Shown here: positions 1-8,928 of the stretch, piece by piece | How the letters are laid out: the number at the start of each line of letters is the position of its first letter | Numbering within the stretch: the first letter of the stretch is position 1 | From: Flavobacterium aquidurense | Lineage (GTDB): Bacteria > Bacteroidota > Bacteroidia > Flavobacteriales > Flavobacteriaceae | Direction: 5' to 3' | Assembly (NCBI RefSeq): GCF_001404985.1 | Contig: NZ_JRLF01000006.1 | Location: forward strand, 124,001 to 188,000 | Length of the DNA stretch: 64,000 nucleotides | Notes under the pieces: model-generated | The model's input: only the letters and a program-made list of their open reading frames with translations | Database searches by the model: none | What the model was told of the DNA's origin: nothing | Made by a program: the position numbers and the translations under genes

Positions 1-1011
1 ATATTCTGCAGGAGTTAGGCCAGTAATTTTTTTAAATGTGGTAAAAAAGGTCGATTTTGAACTAAAACCACTGTCATAACCCAAACTTTCGATTGTATAA
101 TTGTTTGTGGATTCTAAGAGTAATTTTGCCTTTTCAATTCTATATTCTTTAATTAGGTTTGAAAAAGATTTCCCCAATATTTCATTAACATATTGCGAAA
201 GTACATGTTTGGTTACTTTAAGTTCTTTTGCAGCTTTTTCAAGAGAGAAATCCGGATTTAGAAAAAGTTCTTTTTCTAATATAACAGATAGTTTTTGATT
301 CATTAAGCCTAATGTTTCCTTGTCGATTTCTTTATTCTTGTATTTCTCTTTTTCATTAAAGAAAGTAGATTCAGGACTGTTTTTAAAGATTAATAGTAAA
401 ATAATTAGATACAAAATAAATGTAAAGGATAAAGCCCCAACAATATATGACGTGTAAACAGCAAAGGTATAAGCCAACCAGATAAATGCCACGCCAAAAT
501 AAATGCTAAGAAACCAAACATCGATTCTTTTTAAGGTTTCTTTTTCTTTTATTTTTTGAAGAATCGAACGGATATATTTGAAAGATAAAAGAATGTAGAC
601 AAACCATTGAGCGTATATGGCGCATACAATCCATTTGCTCCAAATCGCCCTATGTTCTACATAAGGATATAGCAAACCCAAAATGGTAATTATGACCAAA
701 TTGGGTATTACATTTTGTTTCCAGTTTGCTTTTTCAACTTCTGAATATGATTTTAGATATAAATACAGAAACGGACCAATAAGAACGCAGGCAGAAAGTC
801 CAATATGAATGAAAATATTCGATAAATGCGGATTAAAATAAAAAAATACCGATTTGATAATTCTAATACTTAAAACCAATAGGAGCAGGGATAGAAAATA
901 GTTTGTAAAATTTTTCTTTTTAGCATTTACAGCAAAATACAACGAAAGCAAAACACCATTGAAAGCACCTAAAGCACTAAAAAAGAAAAGTAACAAATTT
1001 GATCCTGCCAT
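1..1011 (-). CDS. AraC-type regulator with N-terminal membrane domain (partial, 3' end cut)
   Basis: The frame is open from an ATG at 1009-1011 to the left edge, so the C-terminus is missing. The N-terminal ~215 residues form several hydrophobic segments (it starts MAGSNLLLFFFSALGAFNGV), giving a membrane sensor region of about six to seven helices. The C-terminal ~110 residues form the two helix-turn-helix units of the AraC family: SLEKAAKELKVTKHVLSQYV, then LGYDSGFSSKSTFFTTFKKI and GLTPAEY. This arrangement is common in Bacteroidota and is inferred to link an envelope signal to transcription. Target genes are unknown; the serine hydrolase gene just upstream in the same direction is a candidate only by position. 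Confidence 0.85.
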   Translation of the reverse strand, partial: MAGSNLLLFFFSALGAFNGVLLSLYFAVNAKKKNFTNYFLSLLLLVLSIRIIKSVFFYFNPHLSNIFIHIGLSACVLIGPFLYLYLKSYSEVEKANWKQNVIPNLVIITILGLLYPYVEHRAIWSKWIVCAIYAQWFVYILLSFKYIRSILQKIKEKETLKRIDVWFLSIYFGVAFIWLAYTFAVYTSYIVGALSFTFILYLIILLLIFKNSPESTFFNEKEKYKNKEIDKETLGLMNQKLSVILEKELFLNPDFSLEKAAKELKVTKHVLSQYVNEILGKSFSNLIKEYRIEKAKLLLESTNNYTIESLGYDSGFSSKSTFFTTFKKITGLTPAEY

Positions 1012-1105
1012 TATTTAGTAAAATTAATTGAGTTTTAATTGGTCGTTAAGCACTTTTATTCGAGCTATCTACACTCATAAGTAATGATCTTTACAGTTCT
1101 ATATT

Positions 1106-2665
1106 TTATTTCACTCTTTTTAAATCTAAATCCTGAAAGTCGAAACTAAAATCTATGTTTGGAGAAATTCCTTTCATCAAAATAGATTGTGCTTTACCTG
1201 ATTCATCAAGCGAAAACATAGCAAAAGCATCGCAATTCATTGCCTGATATTCCCATTTTATAGCAAATGTATTGGCATTATAAAAAGCCATTGGACCACT
1301 TAATTTAGGCGAACGGTACGATTTGAACCATAATTGTTTATCTTTTTCAAATATTTCAATTTCACCAAACCATTTATCTGCATAAACACCTATAAAATCT
1401 TCATTTTTTACTTTTATATTTTTGGATAACTTCACTTTGTCCCATACTTTTTTTGTAACATCATCACTTGTATTTTCACCTTGTTTCATCCAATCGACTA
1501 CTTTCCTGGTCCAGCCATAATCCTCCAGGCCTAAATAGCTATCAGCAATAGTATTTGTAACTGCTGTAAAAAGTCCTGCACCGCCATTTTGTGTATTTGT
1601 CAAAATTACAATTCCAAGATTCAGGTCCGGATACATTGTTACAATCGAAAGCATTCCTGGTAAACCTCCTGTGTGTGATACTTTTAGGTTTCCTTTTTCA
1701 TCAGATATTCCCCAACCTAAACCATAACCACTAAAATGAGAATTATATCTGGGATTAGGATCTGAATTTAAAATGGTATGAATACGCCACATTTCTTCAT
1801 GGTTTTTCTCAGAAAAAAGTTTTGATTTTAAATCATCTCCGTATTGACCTTTATTTAAGCGCACAATCATCCATTTAGACATATCGGCAGCATTGGAGAT
1901 TATCCCTCCGGCAGCACCATTAACCTGAATCTGAAATCTTTCAATAGTTTTTATTGTCCCTGATTCTGACGAATGTGGTACTGCCAAATTAGTCTGATCG
2001 GTCATTAAACTGCTTCCTGCAAACGAATTATTCATTTGCAAAGGCTCAATGATTCGCTTTTGTACAAATGCTTCATAACTCATACCGCTTACTTTTGCAA
2101 TTACTTCTCCTGCTACAATATAAAGCAGATTATCATAATCGAATTTGGTTCTAAAAGCTGAAACAGGTTTAAAATGCTGAAAACTGCTCATAACATCCTT
2201 AATCGTAAAATTTGAACCATCAGGAAAAAACATCAAATCTCCAACACCTAAGCCAAGTCCGCTGCGATGTGTTAATAAATCTTCTATATTAAAATTCTCG
2301 GTAACATAATCATTATACATTTTGAATTCAGGCAAATAATCTCTTACTTTATCAGTCCATTTTAACTTTCCTTCATCTTCAAGGATAGAAAGCGCGGTAG
2401 TTGTAAAGGCTTTGCTATTCGACGCGATTTGAAAATTGGTATACTCGTTTACAGGCTTTTTAGTTTCTACAGAACTAACGCCATAACCTTTTAGATGAAT
2501 TACTTTTCCATCTTTTACAACAGCAACTGATGCGCCGGCAACTTTAAGTTCTTTTAATGAATTTTCTACTAAATAATCAATTTTTTCAGATGTTAATTGT
2601 GCAAAAATTGAAGATGTAAAACAAATTAAGACGAGGCAGGTAAAACGAATTGTTCTTTTTTTCAT
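1106..2665 (-). CDS. Serine hydrolase, class C beta-lactamase/esterase family
   Basis: 519 residues with a Sec signal peptide (cleavage near FAQ, residues 21-23), so periplasmic or secreted. The three class C catalytic motifs are present and in order: SxxK as S82-N-S-K85, YxN as Y177-D-N179, and H331-T-G333. A C-terminal domain of about 100 residues after residue 420 resembles the DUF3471 type found in many members. The family includes D-aminopeptidases, esterases and penicillin-binding relatives; true beta-lactamase activity cannot be read from sequence. It is followed by the partial AraC-type regulator in the same direction. Confidence 0.9.
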   Translation of the reverse strand: MKKRTIRFTCLVLICFTSSIFAQLTSEKIDYLVENSLKELKVAGASVAVVKDGKVIHLKGYGVSSVETKKPVNEYTNFQIASNSKAFTTTALSILEDEGKLKWTDKVRDYLPEFKMYNDYVTENFNIEDLLTHRSGLGLGVGDLMFFPDGSNFTIKDVMSSFQHFKPVSAFRTKFDYDNLLYIVAGEVIAKVSGMSYEAFVQKRIIEPLQMNNSFAGSSLMTDQTNLAVPHSSESGTIKTIERFQIQVNGAAGGIISNAADMSKWMIVRLNKGQYGDDLKSKLFSEKNHEEMWRIHTILNSDPNPRYNSHFSGYGLGWGISDEKGNLKVSHTGGLPGMLSIVTMYPDLNLGIVILTNTQNGGAGLFTAVTNTIADSYLGLEDYGWTRKVVDWMKQGENTSDDVTKKVWDKVKLSKNIKVKNEDFIGVYADKWFGEIEIFEKDKQLWFKSYRSPKLSGPMAFYNANTFAIKWEYQAMNCDAFAMFSLDESGKAQSILMKGISPNIDFSFDFQDLDLKRVK

Positions 2666-2901
2666 AAAAAGTGTTTTTTGATATGTGGTTTTTGTTATCA
2701 GTTAGAGATAAATGATAATAATATCCCTAATTTATAAGGAATTTGTATTACAAATTAACATTTATCTTTGGCTAATATAAGAAATATCTTTCGTCTAAAG
2801 AATCAACTAATTGAAGTTAATAAAAGACTTATGAACATTATTTTTTATGAATTTTGGAGTGTTTTTTTAAAGACTAGCAATGCTTTTGCAAGGAATACTA
2901 G

Positions 2902-3318
2902 TTATTCCTGGGAACTTTGAATTACAAAAGGTAACCTAAAACAACCGCTTTTATCAAAAACGTTATTCAGGTTTTCTTTTTTCATTGTCTCGATCAATTC
3001 ATCACAAAAATTCTTTATGGTTATAGTCGCACAATTATTTTTTCCTTTTTTATCGATTTCATAAGAAGATATTATACAATTCGAATCTACATCAAAATTA
3101 ACGTAAATCGTTTCTTTCTGAACTTCACAATCGTCTGGAAACCGTATAAAACTACTAATTTGAGTAAATTTAGTTCCATTTCCTATGCTTTGGCTAATAA
3201 TAAGATCTCCGAATTTCGTTTTGATTTTGTTGGTAATTTTTGTGTTCTTTAAATCATCTTCCTGAGCATAAATTGACGATATAAAAATTAGCATAATCAT
3301 TTGTAGTACAATTTTCAT
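2902..3318 (-). CDS. Small secreted protein of unknown function
   Basis: 138 residues with a signal peptide ending near IYAQ. The central stretch (IYVNFDVDSNCIISSYEI) recalls the beta-alpha-beta fold of TonB C-terminal-like periplasmic domains, but this is weak and no diagnostic motif is seen. Four cysteines lie in the mature part. It sits 39 bp after the HExxH protein gene on the same strand and may be co-transcribed with it. Confidence 0.6.
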   Translation of the reverse strand: MKIVLQMIMLIFISSIYAQEDDLKNTKITNKIKTKFGDLIISQSIGNGTKFTQISSFIRFPDDCEVQKETIYVNFDVDSNCIISSYEIDKKGKNNCATITIKNFCDELIETMKKENLNNVFDKSGCFRLPFVIQSSQE

Positions 3319-3357
3319 TTCTTGCTAAAAAATTTAATTTATAGTTTTGGAAAAAAT

Positions 3358-4734
3358 TTATTGCTGTTTTATCAATTTAAGAAGATCTTCAATCGTTGAT
3401 TTTTTTTGATTTAGTAGTATCAATTGGCTTTTATCATTTAATAGAATTTTCTCTGCAAACTCTTTGTCTGCATTGATTTTCCAGTTTTTTAACTCTGGAA
3501 ACTTATTCTTTATCAGCTTTAGTTTTTCGGTATTATTTTTCGAGACAATAATGATTTTTGTGAGTGTTGTTTTCTGCATATTCTCAATACTGCTTTCTGT
3601 AATTTGATCTTCAAATTCTGACCTTGAGCGATATCTAAATAGTTTTCTTATCGTATTCTCATCGTTCTTATTTTCTGACAGTACATATCTGTAAGTCATT
3701 ATATTATCAAGTTCATTTATCCAATTAGGAAAATTTTCTTCGTAAAGCCTGATATAATTATCAATAAAATTTTTATCAATTGGTTTCTTTTCATCAATAT
3801 ATACTGTAACCAATGGATATATTTGCTTCGCTATTAGGTTAATATACTTTTTGTTATACCAGTCTCCTGTGTCAATTTTACCATCTAATTTTCCATAAAC
3901 ATAGCCATTCCCTAATGTTGTCGCCAGAGCTTCATTCATAAGTTGATAAGCATAATTACTGCATTTTGATTTATTTTCTTTAAAATAAGTATCAATTTCT
4001 GTTTTTACTTCAAGTGATTGTTCGTCATATATAATATGATACGTTTCGTGCAGCATAACACTAAAAAGATCTTTATAAGATCCTAAATCAGTTTGTATGG
4101 CGCTAATAAAATTGTTGCAAAACGCTTGCGCTGTAAATCCGTTAGAATTAGGCAAAGGATAAAAAGCTATTATAAAAGGAATTGAACTATCCCAATTTGA
4201 ATTATAAAACAACAATCCGGTTTCAAAATATTTTTCTATTTCCTGCTCGTTAGAATACTTTGTAATTTCGCGAAGTTGCTTTTCGAATTTTTCTTTATTG
4301 GGATTATAAATTAGTTCATTATAGATGGGCGTAAATTCTAAAATACTTTCAGCCAGATCACTCAAGGTTTTATTAGGAATAAATCCAATAGTCCGCAGTT
4401 TGAAATCGTTTAAATTTTCGGTTTCAATCAGATTTTTTTTCAAAATATCTTCTGTTTGCATGCTCTTTTTTGAGCCATATGGATATTCTTCAAATCTAAA
4501 ACTATAATCAAGGGATAAATTCTCGAATTTTGAGATTATAGCTTTATACTTCTCAATATTATATTTTGATTGTTGAAATTCAGTCTTAAAAACATTTTCA
4601 GGATAATCCTGGGAAAGATTTTGTAAAAAAACAAAAACTGCTAACTGTTCTGAATATTTAATTTTAAAAGTTGTTTTTTGTCCAAAAACAAAGGCTGTCA
4701 AAAATAAAAAGATTAGTAGAATTTTGTTTTTCAT
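3358..4734 (-). CDS. Secreted putative zinc metalloprotease-like protein (HExxH)
   Basis: 458 residues with a signal peptide (cleavage after VFGQ, about residue 19). A zinc-binding motif HETYH lies at 229-233 in a helix-like context (LFSVMLHETYHIIYDE). A glutamate in MNEALAT (about residue 268) is well placed to be the third ligand of a gluzincin-type site. I do not recognise a named family; the rest is helical, with a lysine-rich C-terminus (430-458) that may be a separate small domain. A proteolytic role is inferred from the motif only. Confidence 0.7.
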   Translation of the reverse strand: MKNKILLIFLFLTAFVFGQKTTFKIKYSEQLAVFVFLQNLSQDYPENVFKTEFQQSKYNIEKYKAIISKFENLSLDYSFRFEEYPYGSKKSMQTEDILKKNLIETENLNDFKLRTIGFIPNKTLSDLAESILEFTPIYNELIYNPNKEKFEKQLREITKYSNEQEIEKYFETGLLFYNSNWDSSIPFIIAFYPLPNSNGFTAQAFCNNFISAIQTDLGSYKDLFSVMLHETYHIIYDEQSLEVKTEIDTYFKENKSKCSNYAYQLMNEALATTLGNGYVYGKLDGKIDTGDWYNKKYINLIAKQIYPLVTVYIDEKKPIDKNFIDNYIRLYEENFPNWINELDNIMTYRYVLSENKNDENTIRKLFRYRSRSEFEDQITESSIENMQKTTLTKIIIVSKNNTEKLKLIKNKFPELKNWKINADKEFAEKILLNDKSQLILLNQKKSTIEDLLKLIKQQ

Positions 4735-4857
4735 TGTCTGTTTGGTTATGATGTTATTTGATTCTGTATTTTTTTCTTATTCCAGCGTTAATTCTTTATT
4801 TGTAGTTTAAATCACTAATATAAAACTAATTCTATCACAAAAAATATTTTATTTAGA

Positions 4858-5934
4858 TCAAGGATATATCATAAGAAACACAAAGGCAAATAAATTTACC
4901 AGAAGTACGACTCCATAAACAATATTCGATTTTCCTTTGCTCAATGACAACATTACGGTAAAGACAGATAAGGCAAGCAAAACAATAGATTTAATATCCA
5001 GACCCAGAATAATAGGCATATCCATCATAATACAAACTGCAGCGACACTTGGGATTGTTAACCCAATACTTGCCAAAGCAGAACCCAATGCTAAATTTAT
5101 ACTGGTTTGAAGTCTGTTTTTTCTTGCTGCGATTATAGCTGCAATAGCTTCAGGCAATAAAATTATGGCTGCAATTACAACCCCAACCAAAGTTTTTGGA
5201 AGATGATAGCTCACAATGATACTTTCGATAGTAGGAGAGAGGGTTTTCGCCAATAATACCACAATACCCAAACTTACTATAAGAAAAACAAGACTGGTAT
5301 AAAAAGTTTTATTATCGATTGGTATTGGCTCCACAATGTCTTCGTTCTCGTCGTCACCAACAGTTAGAAAATATTGTCTGTATCTGCTGGTTTGTGCAAA
5401 CAGAAAAGACGAATAAATAACGATACAGGCAATTGAAGCAAAAACAAGCTGCGGAGTTGAATAATAAGATCCTGAAACACTTTCTGTAAAAGTAGGGAAG
5501 ACCAGTGTAAATACGATAATCGAAACCAACGAAACCAAGCCAATAGTAACAGAAGAAACAGAAAAATTTTGCTCATAATGTTTTAAACCGCCAATTAAAA
5601 GGCAAAGCCCAATAATACCATTTAAGATTAGCATTGTCGCTGCATATACGGTATCACGCGCTAAAGAAGCCGCTTCTGAACCTTCTGAAAGCATTAAGGA
5701 AACAATAATCGAAACTTCAATAACGGTTATGGATATGGCCAGAATAATAGTTCCGTAGGGTTCGCCAACTCTTTCTGCTATTATCTCAGAGTGGTGTACG
5801 GCAGACATAACACTAAGGATGAGTAATATGCTTGCAATAACCTGAAATATGCTGCTGTTGTCTACAAGTCCGCTAAAAAATAGAACCCAGGCAAGTGCCG
5901 GAATTATGATGGTCCACTGAAGTAATTGTTTCAT
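4858..5934 (-). CDS. chaA: Calcium/proton antiporter, ChaA/CAX family
   Basis: Integral membrane cation/H+ exchanger with about eleven hydrophobic segments in two halves. The N-terminal half holds HHSEIIAERVGEPYGTIILA followed by ITVIEVSII, the acidic signature of ChaA proteins; the second half repeats it as ILLPEAIAAIIAARKNRLQT. I chose the ATG at 5932-5934 (358 residues, close to the ~366 of E. coli ChaA). An in-frame upstream ATG at 6022-6024 would add 30 basic residues (MFAPFGKKPYITKNKK...) that do not look like part of the fold. The expected role is Ca2+ or Na+/K+ efflux across the inner membrane. Confidence 0.85.
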   Translation of the reverse strand: MKQLLQWTIIIPALAWVLFFSGLVDNSSIFQVIASILLILSVMSAVHHSEIIAERVGEPYGTIILAISITVIEVSIIVSLMLSEGSEAASLARDTVYAATMLILNGIIGLCLLIGGLKHYEQNFSVSSVTIGLVSLVSIIVFTLVFPTFTESVSGSYYSTPQLVFASIACIVIYSSFLFAQTSRYRQYFLTVGDDENEDIVEPIPIDNKTFYTSLVFLIVSLGIVVLLAKTLSPTIESIIVSYHLPKTLVGVVIAAIILLPEAIAAIIAARKNRLQTSINLALGSALASIGLTIPSVAAVCIMMDMPIILGLDIKSIVLLALSVFTVMLSLSKGKSNIVYGVVLLVNLFAFVFLMIYP

Positions 5935-6140
5935 TTTCTTAATATTTTTTGCCAGTAGCTTTTGGTGCAAATTGACTTTTTTATTTTTTGTAATATAGGG
6001 CTTTTTGCCAAATGGAGCAAACAAAACAAGGACTCTTTCATTTTTTACTACACAATTCAGGCTTAAAATCAGTAGTTTTAGACCTGGTTTTTATTTGAAT
6101 TTTCAACAAGAAAATGATTCAGAAACTTCATTTAAAAATA

Positions 6141-6170
6141 AAAAACTCCATTAGAAATAATGGAGTTTTT
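6141..6170 (-). terminator. Intrinsic terminator after the VOC gene
   Basis: A perfect 13-bp inverted repeat, AAAAACTCCATTA at 6141-6153 and its complement at 6158-6170, with a GAAA loop. It lies 21 bp past the stop of the gene at 6192-6614 and is T-rich on the minus strand. Confidence 0.85.
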
Positions 6171-6191
6171 GAGTATCTTTTTATTTGTATA

Positions 6192-6614
6192 TTAAACTGG
6201 CTCCCAAAGTTCTATTTTGTTGCCATCTGCATCCATGATATGAACAAATTTACCGTAATCAAAAGTTTCAATATTATCCAGTACAGTTACTCCGTTTTGC
6301 TTGAGCTGATCTACAAGACCTTCAATATTCTGAACCTGATAATTAATCATAAACTCTTTTTGAGATGGAGAAAAGTAGTTGTCTCCTTTTTTAAAAGGAC
6401 TCCATTGCATTGAACTTATTTCGTCAGGTTTATTTACTTTTCTAAATTCAAAAGTAGAACCCCATTCGTTAACATTAAATCCTAAATTCTTTGCGTACCA
6501 ATCTCTGGTTTCCTGAGGATTATCTGAGAAAAAGAAAATACCGCCAATTCCTGTCACTTTTGGCGTGTTCTCATTTGAGGATGAGTCTGTTTGATTTTTT
6601 GAATCTTCCATCAT
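6192..6614 (-). CDS. VOC family (glyoxalase/bleomycin-resistance fold) protein
   Basis: 140 residues. One vicinal-oxygen-chelate module can be followed: IGGIFFFSDNPQETRDWYAK at the first strand-helix, FMINYQVQNIEGLVDQLKQN in the second beta-alpha unit, and the closing FVHIMDADGNKIELWEP with the metal-ligand type glutamate. The first ~20 residues (MMEDSKNQTDSSSNENTPK) are polar and probably disordered; the second Met is an alternative start. The substrate cannot be told from sequence. It is transcribed as a single gene ending in a strong terminator. Confidence 0.85.
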   Translation of the reverse strand: MMEDSKNQTDSSSNENTPKVTGIGGIFFFSDNPQETRDWYAKNLGFNVNEWGSTFEFRKVNKPDEISSMQWSPFKKGDNYFSPSQKEFMINYQVQNIEGLVDQLKQNGVTVLDNIETFDYGKFVHIMDADGNKIELWEPV

Positions 6615-6695
6615 ATTTGTTTTAATTTATAAATTCAGTTTTATCAAATTTAATTAAAATTTAATTCAGTAAATTACTCATTTACAAGTAATTTA

Positions 6696-7238
6696 TCACC
6701 AGGCATTATTATATATTTGATACCTTATGTATTCTAATTTTCGATTGTTGAATTCTAATGTTTTAATGAGATCTGAATCTGTAAAATATTCCAGATAAAT
6801 AAAATCATCTACCTTTAGTTTTCTGAAATTATCATTATCCATAAAAATATATTTATCTTTTTTTTCAATTTCAGAAAATATTCTAACCACATTATGACTC
6901 GTTGAATCTGAATCATGCTCGTTGGTAATTATCTTCTCGATAACTTTAAAAGAACCTGTTATTTTCTTTTGTTTGTATAAGTTTTTCTTCCAATTTAAAT
7001 TTCGTTCAAAACCTTTGATCAGGGCATAACTAAAAACTCCTAGAAATACAATTTCAAGTATAATAAAGCCATCCAAAACTGAAGCAACCGAAGGAATTCC
7101 CTCTAAAAAATTTAAATGATAAAAACCATAATACAAACAAAGCATAATAAATACCCATAAAATGCTGTATCTGTCATATTCCTTAATTCTCTCTTTCAGG
7201 AATTGGATATCGTCTCCTGTTAATTCTAATTCTTCCAA
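6696..7238 (-). CDS. Small membrane protein of unknown function
   Basis: 180 residues with two hydrophobic segments (about 24-43 and 50-72) between a charged N-terminus and a soluble C-terminal half of about 100 residues. The C-terminal part has a beta-rich look (FKVIEKIITNEHDSD...VVRIFSEIEKKDKYIFMDND). I recognise no family. It lies 38 bp downstream of the endonuclease V-like gene in the same direction. Confidence 0.6.
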   Translation of the reverse strand: MEELELTGDDIQFLKERIKEYDRYSILWVFIMLCLYYGFYHLNFLEGIPSVASVLDGFIILEIVFLGVFSYALIKGFERNLNWKKNLYKQKKITGSFKVIEKIITNEHDSDSTSHNVVRIFSEIEKKDKYIFMDNDNFRKLKVDDFIYLEYFTDSDLIKTLEFNNRKLEYIRYQIYNNAW

Positions 7239-7276
7239 ATAATCCAGTTTAATTTTATCCGTTTGATATCCTGATT

Positions 7277-7780
7277 TTATAATTCTTTCGTTAATCGATC
7301 CAGTTCTTTTAACAATGTCGGAAACCTAAATTCTCCTGCCATACTTGCTACTTTTTCAAAAGCATCATCCAGCTCAATACCAATAGAAGTAATAAAGAGC
7401 GGTTTTTTACTATCGCCTCTAACTAAAGCTCTCTTGTTTTTTTCGATAGCGGCAAAATTTGTTTTTGCAACACCAATAATCGGAATTTCGCTGTTTAGCT
7501 TTTCATATAAACGACCTCCTAAACCATATTTTTTTTCATCGTCTAAATAAACAAATCCATCTACAACAATCGCTTCAATGTTTTTTAAATCAATCTTGTT
7601 CAATAAACTAATGATGCAAGGCAACTCTCTTTTATAAAATTCTCCCGGAACATATTCCTCGATATTATCGATAATTTCTGTGTGAATTTTAAAGTTTTTA
7701 CTTTCGTTCCATTCCTCAAATTCCAGGCAAACCGTTTTTGCTTTTTCGTCAAAGTAATACGTATCAAAGGCTAAAATCAT
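7277..7780 (-). CDS. Endonuclease V-like protein (shortened)
   Basis: 167 residues. Features of the endonuclease V fold are visible: an N-terminal strand with D6 (ILAFDTYYF), a RELP segment with E52 where the family has its FREGP motif, the VDG strand with D74, the GLGGRL segment, and GVAKTNF. Canonical endonuclease V is about 220 residues and recognises deaminated bases (inosine); this copy lacks the usual wedge context and is shorter, so it may be a divergent subfamily. The three acidic positions expected to bind Mg2+ (D6, E52, D74) seem conserved, so nuclease activity is possible. Confidence 0.7.
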   Translation of the reverse strand: MILAFDTYYFDEKAKTVCLEFEEWNESKNFKIHTEIIDNIEEYVPGEFYKRELPCIISLLNKIDLKNIEAIVVDGFVYLDDEKKYGLGGRLYEKLNSEIPIIGVAKTNFAAIEKNKRALVRGDSKKPLFITSIGIELDDAFEKVASMAGEFRFPTLLKELDRLTKEL

Positions 7781-7885
7781 TTTTGTTTTTACTTTTTAAT
7801 ATTGCATCATAAAATCAAACTCTTATCAAATAGGACTTGATATCTAATACAATCAAATTTAGAAATCAAAGCTATTTATAAATTA

Positions 7886-8452
7886 CTAAACTCGCAAAAA
7901 ACCTCGAAAACCTCTTGCAGCATAATACGATTCGGCGCCGTTATGATATACAAATACAGTATTGTAACGGAAATCAGAGAATAATGCTCCGCCCAATTTT
8001 CTAATATTAGAAGGTGTTGTAATCCAGCTGGAAGTTTTTAAGTCAAAATTACCCAATGTCTGAAGTTCTTTGTATTGCTCTTCATTCAACAGTTCAATTC
8101 CCATTTGGGCAGCTCTATTAAGTGCACTGTCAGCAGGTTTGTTTTCTTTTCTTTTTTCTAAAGCTTCATGATCATAACACAAACTTCTGCGGCCTTTGGG
8201 ACTTTCTGCAGAACAGTCATAAAAAATATATTCATCGGTTTTTTTATCATAACCCACAACGTCCGGTTCTCCTTCAGTTGTTTCCATTTCATCGAGTGAC
8301 CATAATTTATTGGGATTAGTCAGTAGTTTAGCTTTTACTTTTTCCCATTCAATATCTTTATGGCGTTGTGTGTTTTTCTCAAAGCGTGTTTCTAAAACAT
8401 TCAGTATTTCTTCTTGTTGTTCAGGCGACAACTTGTTTTTAGCAGTATCCAT
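7886..8452 (-). CDS. DUF4256 family protein
   Basis: 188 residues, soluble, no signal peptide. It matches my memory of the DUF4256 family: an early WSLDEMETTEGEPDVVGYD segment, then EYIFYDCSAESPKGRRSLCY with YDHEALEKRKE, and a C-terminal GGALFSDFRYNTVFVYHNGA followed by YYAARGFRGFLRV. No function is known for the family. It forms a single-gene unit upstream of the endonuclease V-like gene (105 bp gap). Confidence 0.85.
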   Translation of the reverse strand: MDTAKNKLSPEQQEEILNVLETRFEKNTQRHKDIEWEKVKAKLLTNPNKLWSLDEMETTEGEPDVVGYDKKTDEYIFYDCSAESPKGRRSLCYDHEALEKRKENKPADSALNRAAQMGIELLNEEQYKELQTLGNFDLKTSSWITTPSNIRKLGGALFSDFRYNTVFVYHNGAESYYAARGFRGFLRV

Positions 8453-8538
8453 ATGATTATTTTTATTTAAAAATAGATATTCTTTTATTCTTTAAACGGA
8501 CATTTAATAAGCTTTACTAAATTAAAAAATTTAAAAGA

Positions 8539-8921
8539 TCAAAGATTTAATGACGTTACTTTTCTTTCTAAAGGTCTGAAATACCACGAAGTCACCGTTA
8601 AAACAAGTAATAATATTGGTCCAAAAAGAGCTATGGCAGGATCTCCCGAAGCTAAATGAGAAAAAACAGCTCCGGACATTGAAAAAAGAACCCCGCATAA
8701 GCCCATTCTTTCAATAAAGGGAATTTAGGAATTAATATAGCTGTAACGCCTAATATTTTCCAGATTCCCAATAGGGTCAAAAAGTAAATAGGGTAGCCCA
8801 AATGGGTCATCATGTCCACTTCTTCTTTCATTTTAATTAATTGTACAATTCCTGTAGATGTCATTCCTAATGCAAGCCACAGAGTAGCGATCCAATAAAT
8901 AATTTTATTTCTTTTTGTCAT
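8539..8921 (-). pseudogene. DoxX-like membrane protein, frameshifted
   Basis: The intact frame from 8921 encodes a DoxX_2-type protein (MTKRNKIIYWIATLWLALGM... LLGIWKILGVTAILIPKFP) but ends at 8652 after WAYAGFFFQCPELFFLI. One base later in frame the family's C-terminal half continues as MSGAVFSHLASGDPAIALFG and TSWYFRPLERK, ending at a TGA at 8539-8541. The break falls at a run of six A (8682-8687 on the plus strand); one extra base there restores the ~127-residue, four-helix protein. It is the third gene of the arsR-SRPBCC-doxX operon. A true mutation, a phase-variable tract and a sequencing error cannot be told apart from here. Confidence 0.85.
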
Positions 8922-8928
8922 GATGTTT

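Noticed and set aside
1106..2665. Antibiotic-resistance beta-lactamase
   Set aside because: The motifs define the whole serine hydrolase family; the C-terminal extra domain and lack of diagnostic residues do not support a resistance call.
6114..6413. Plus-strand open frame of 99 codons
   Set aside because: It overlaps the terminator and the minus-strand VOC gene, which has clear family motifs; it is a shadow frame.
8652..8921. The short 89-residue frame as a complete DoxX protein
   Set aside because: The family's second half is present in the next frame immediately downstream, so the short frame is a truncated product.
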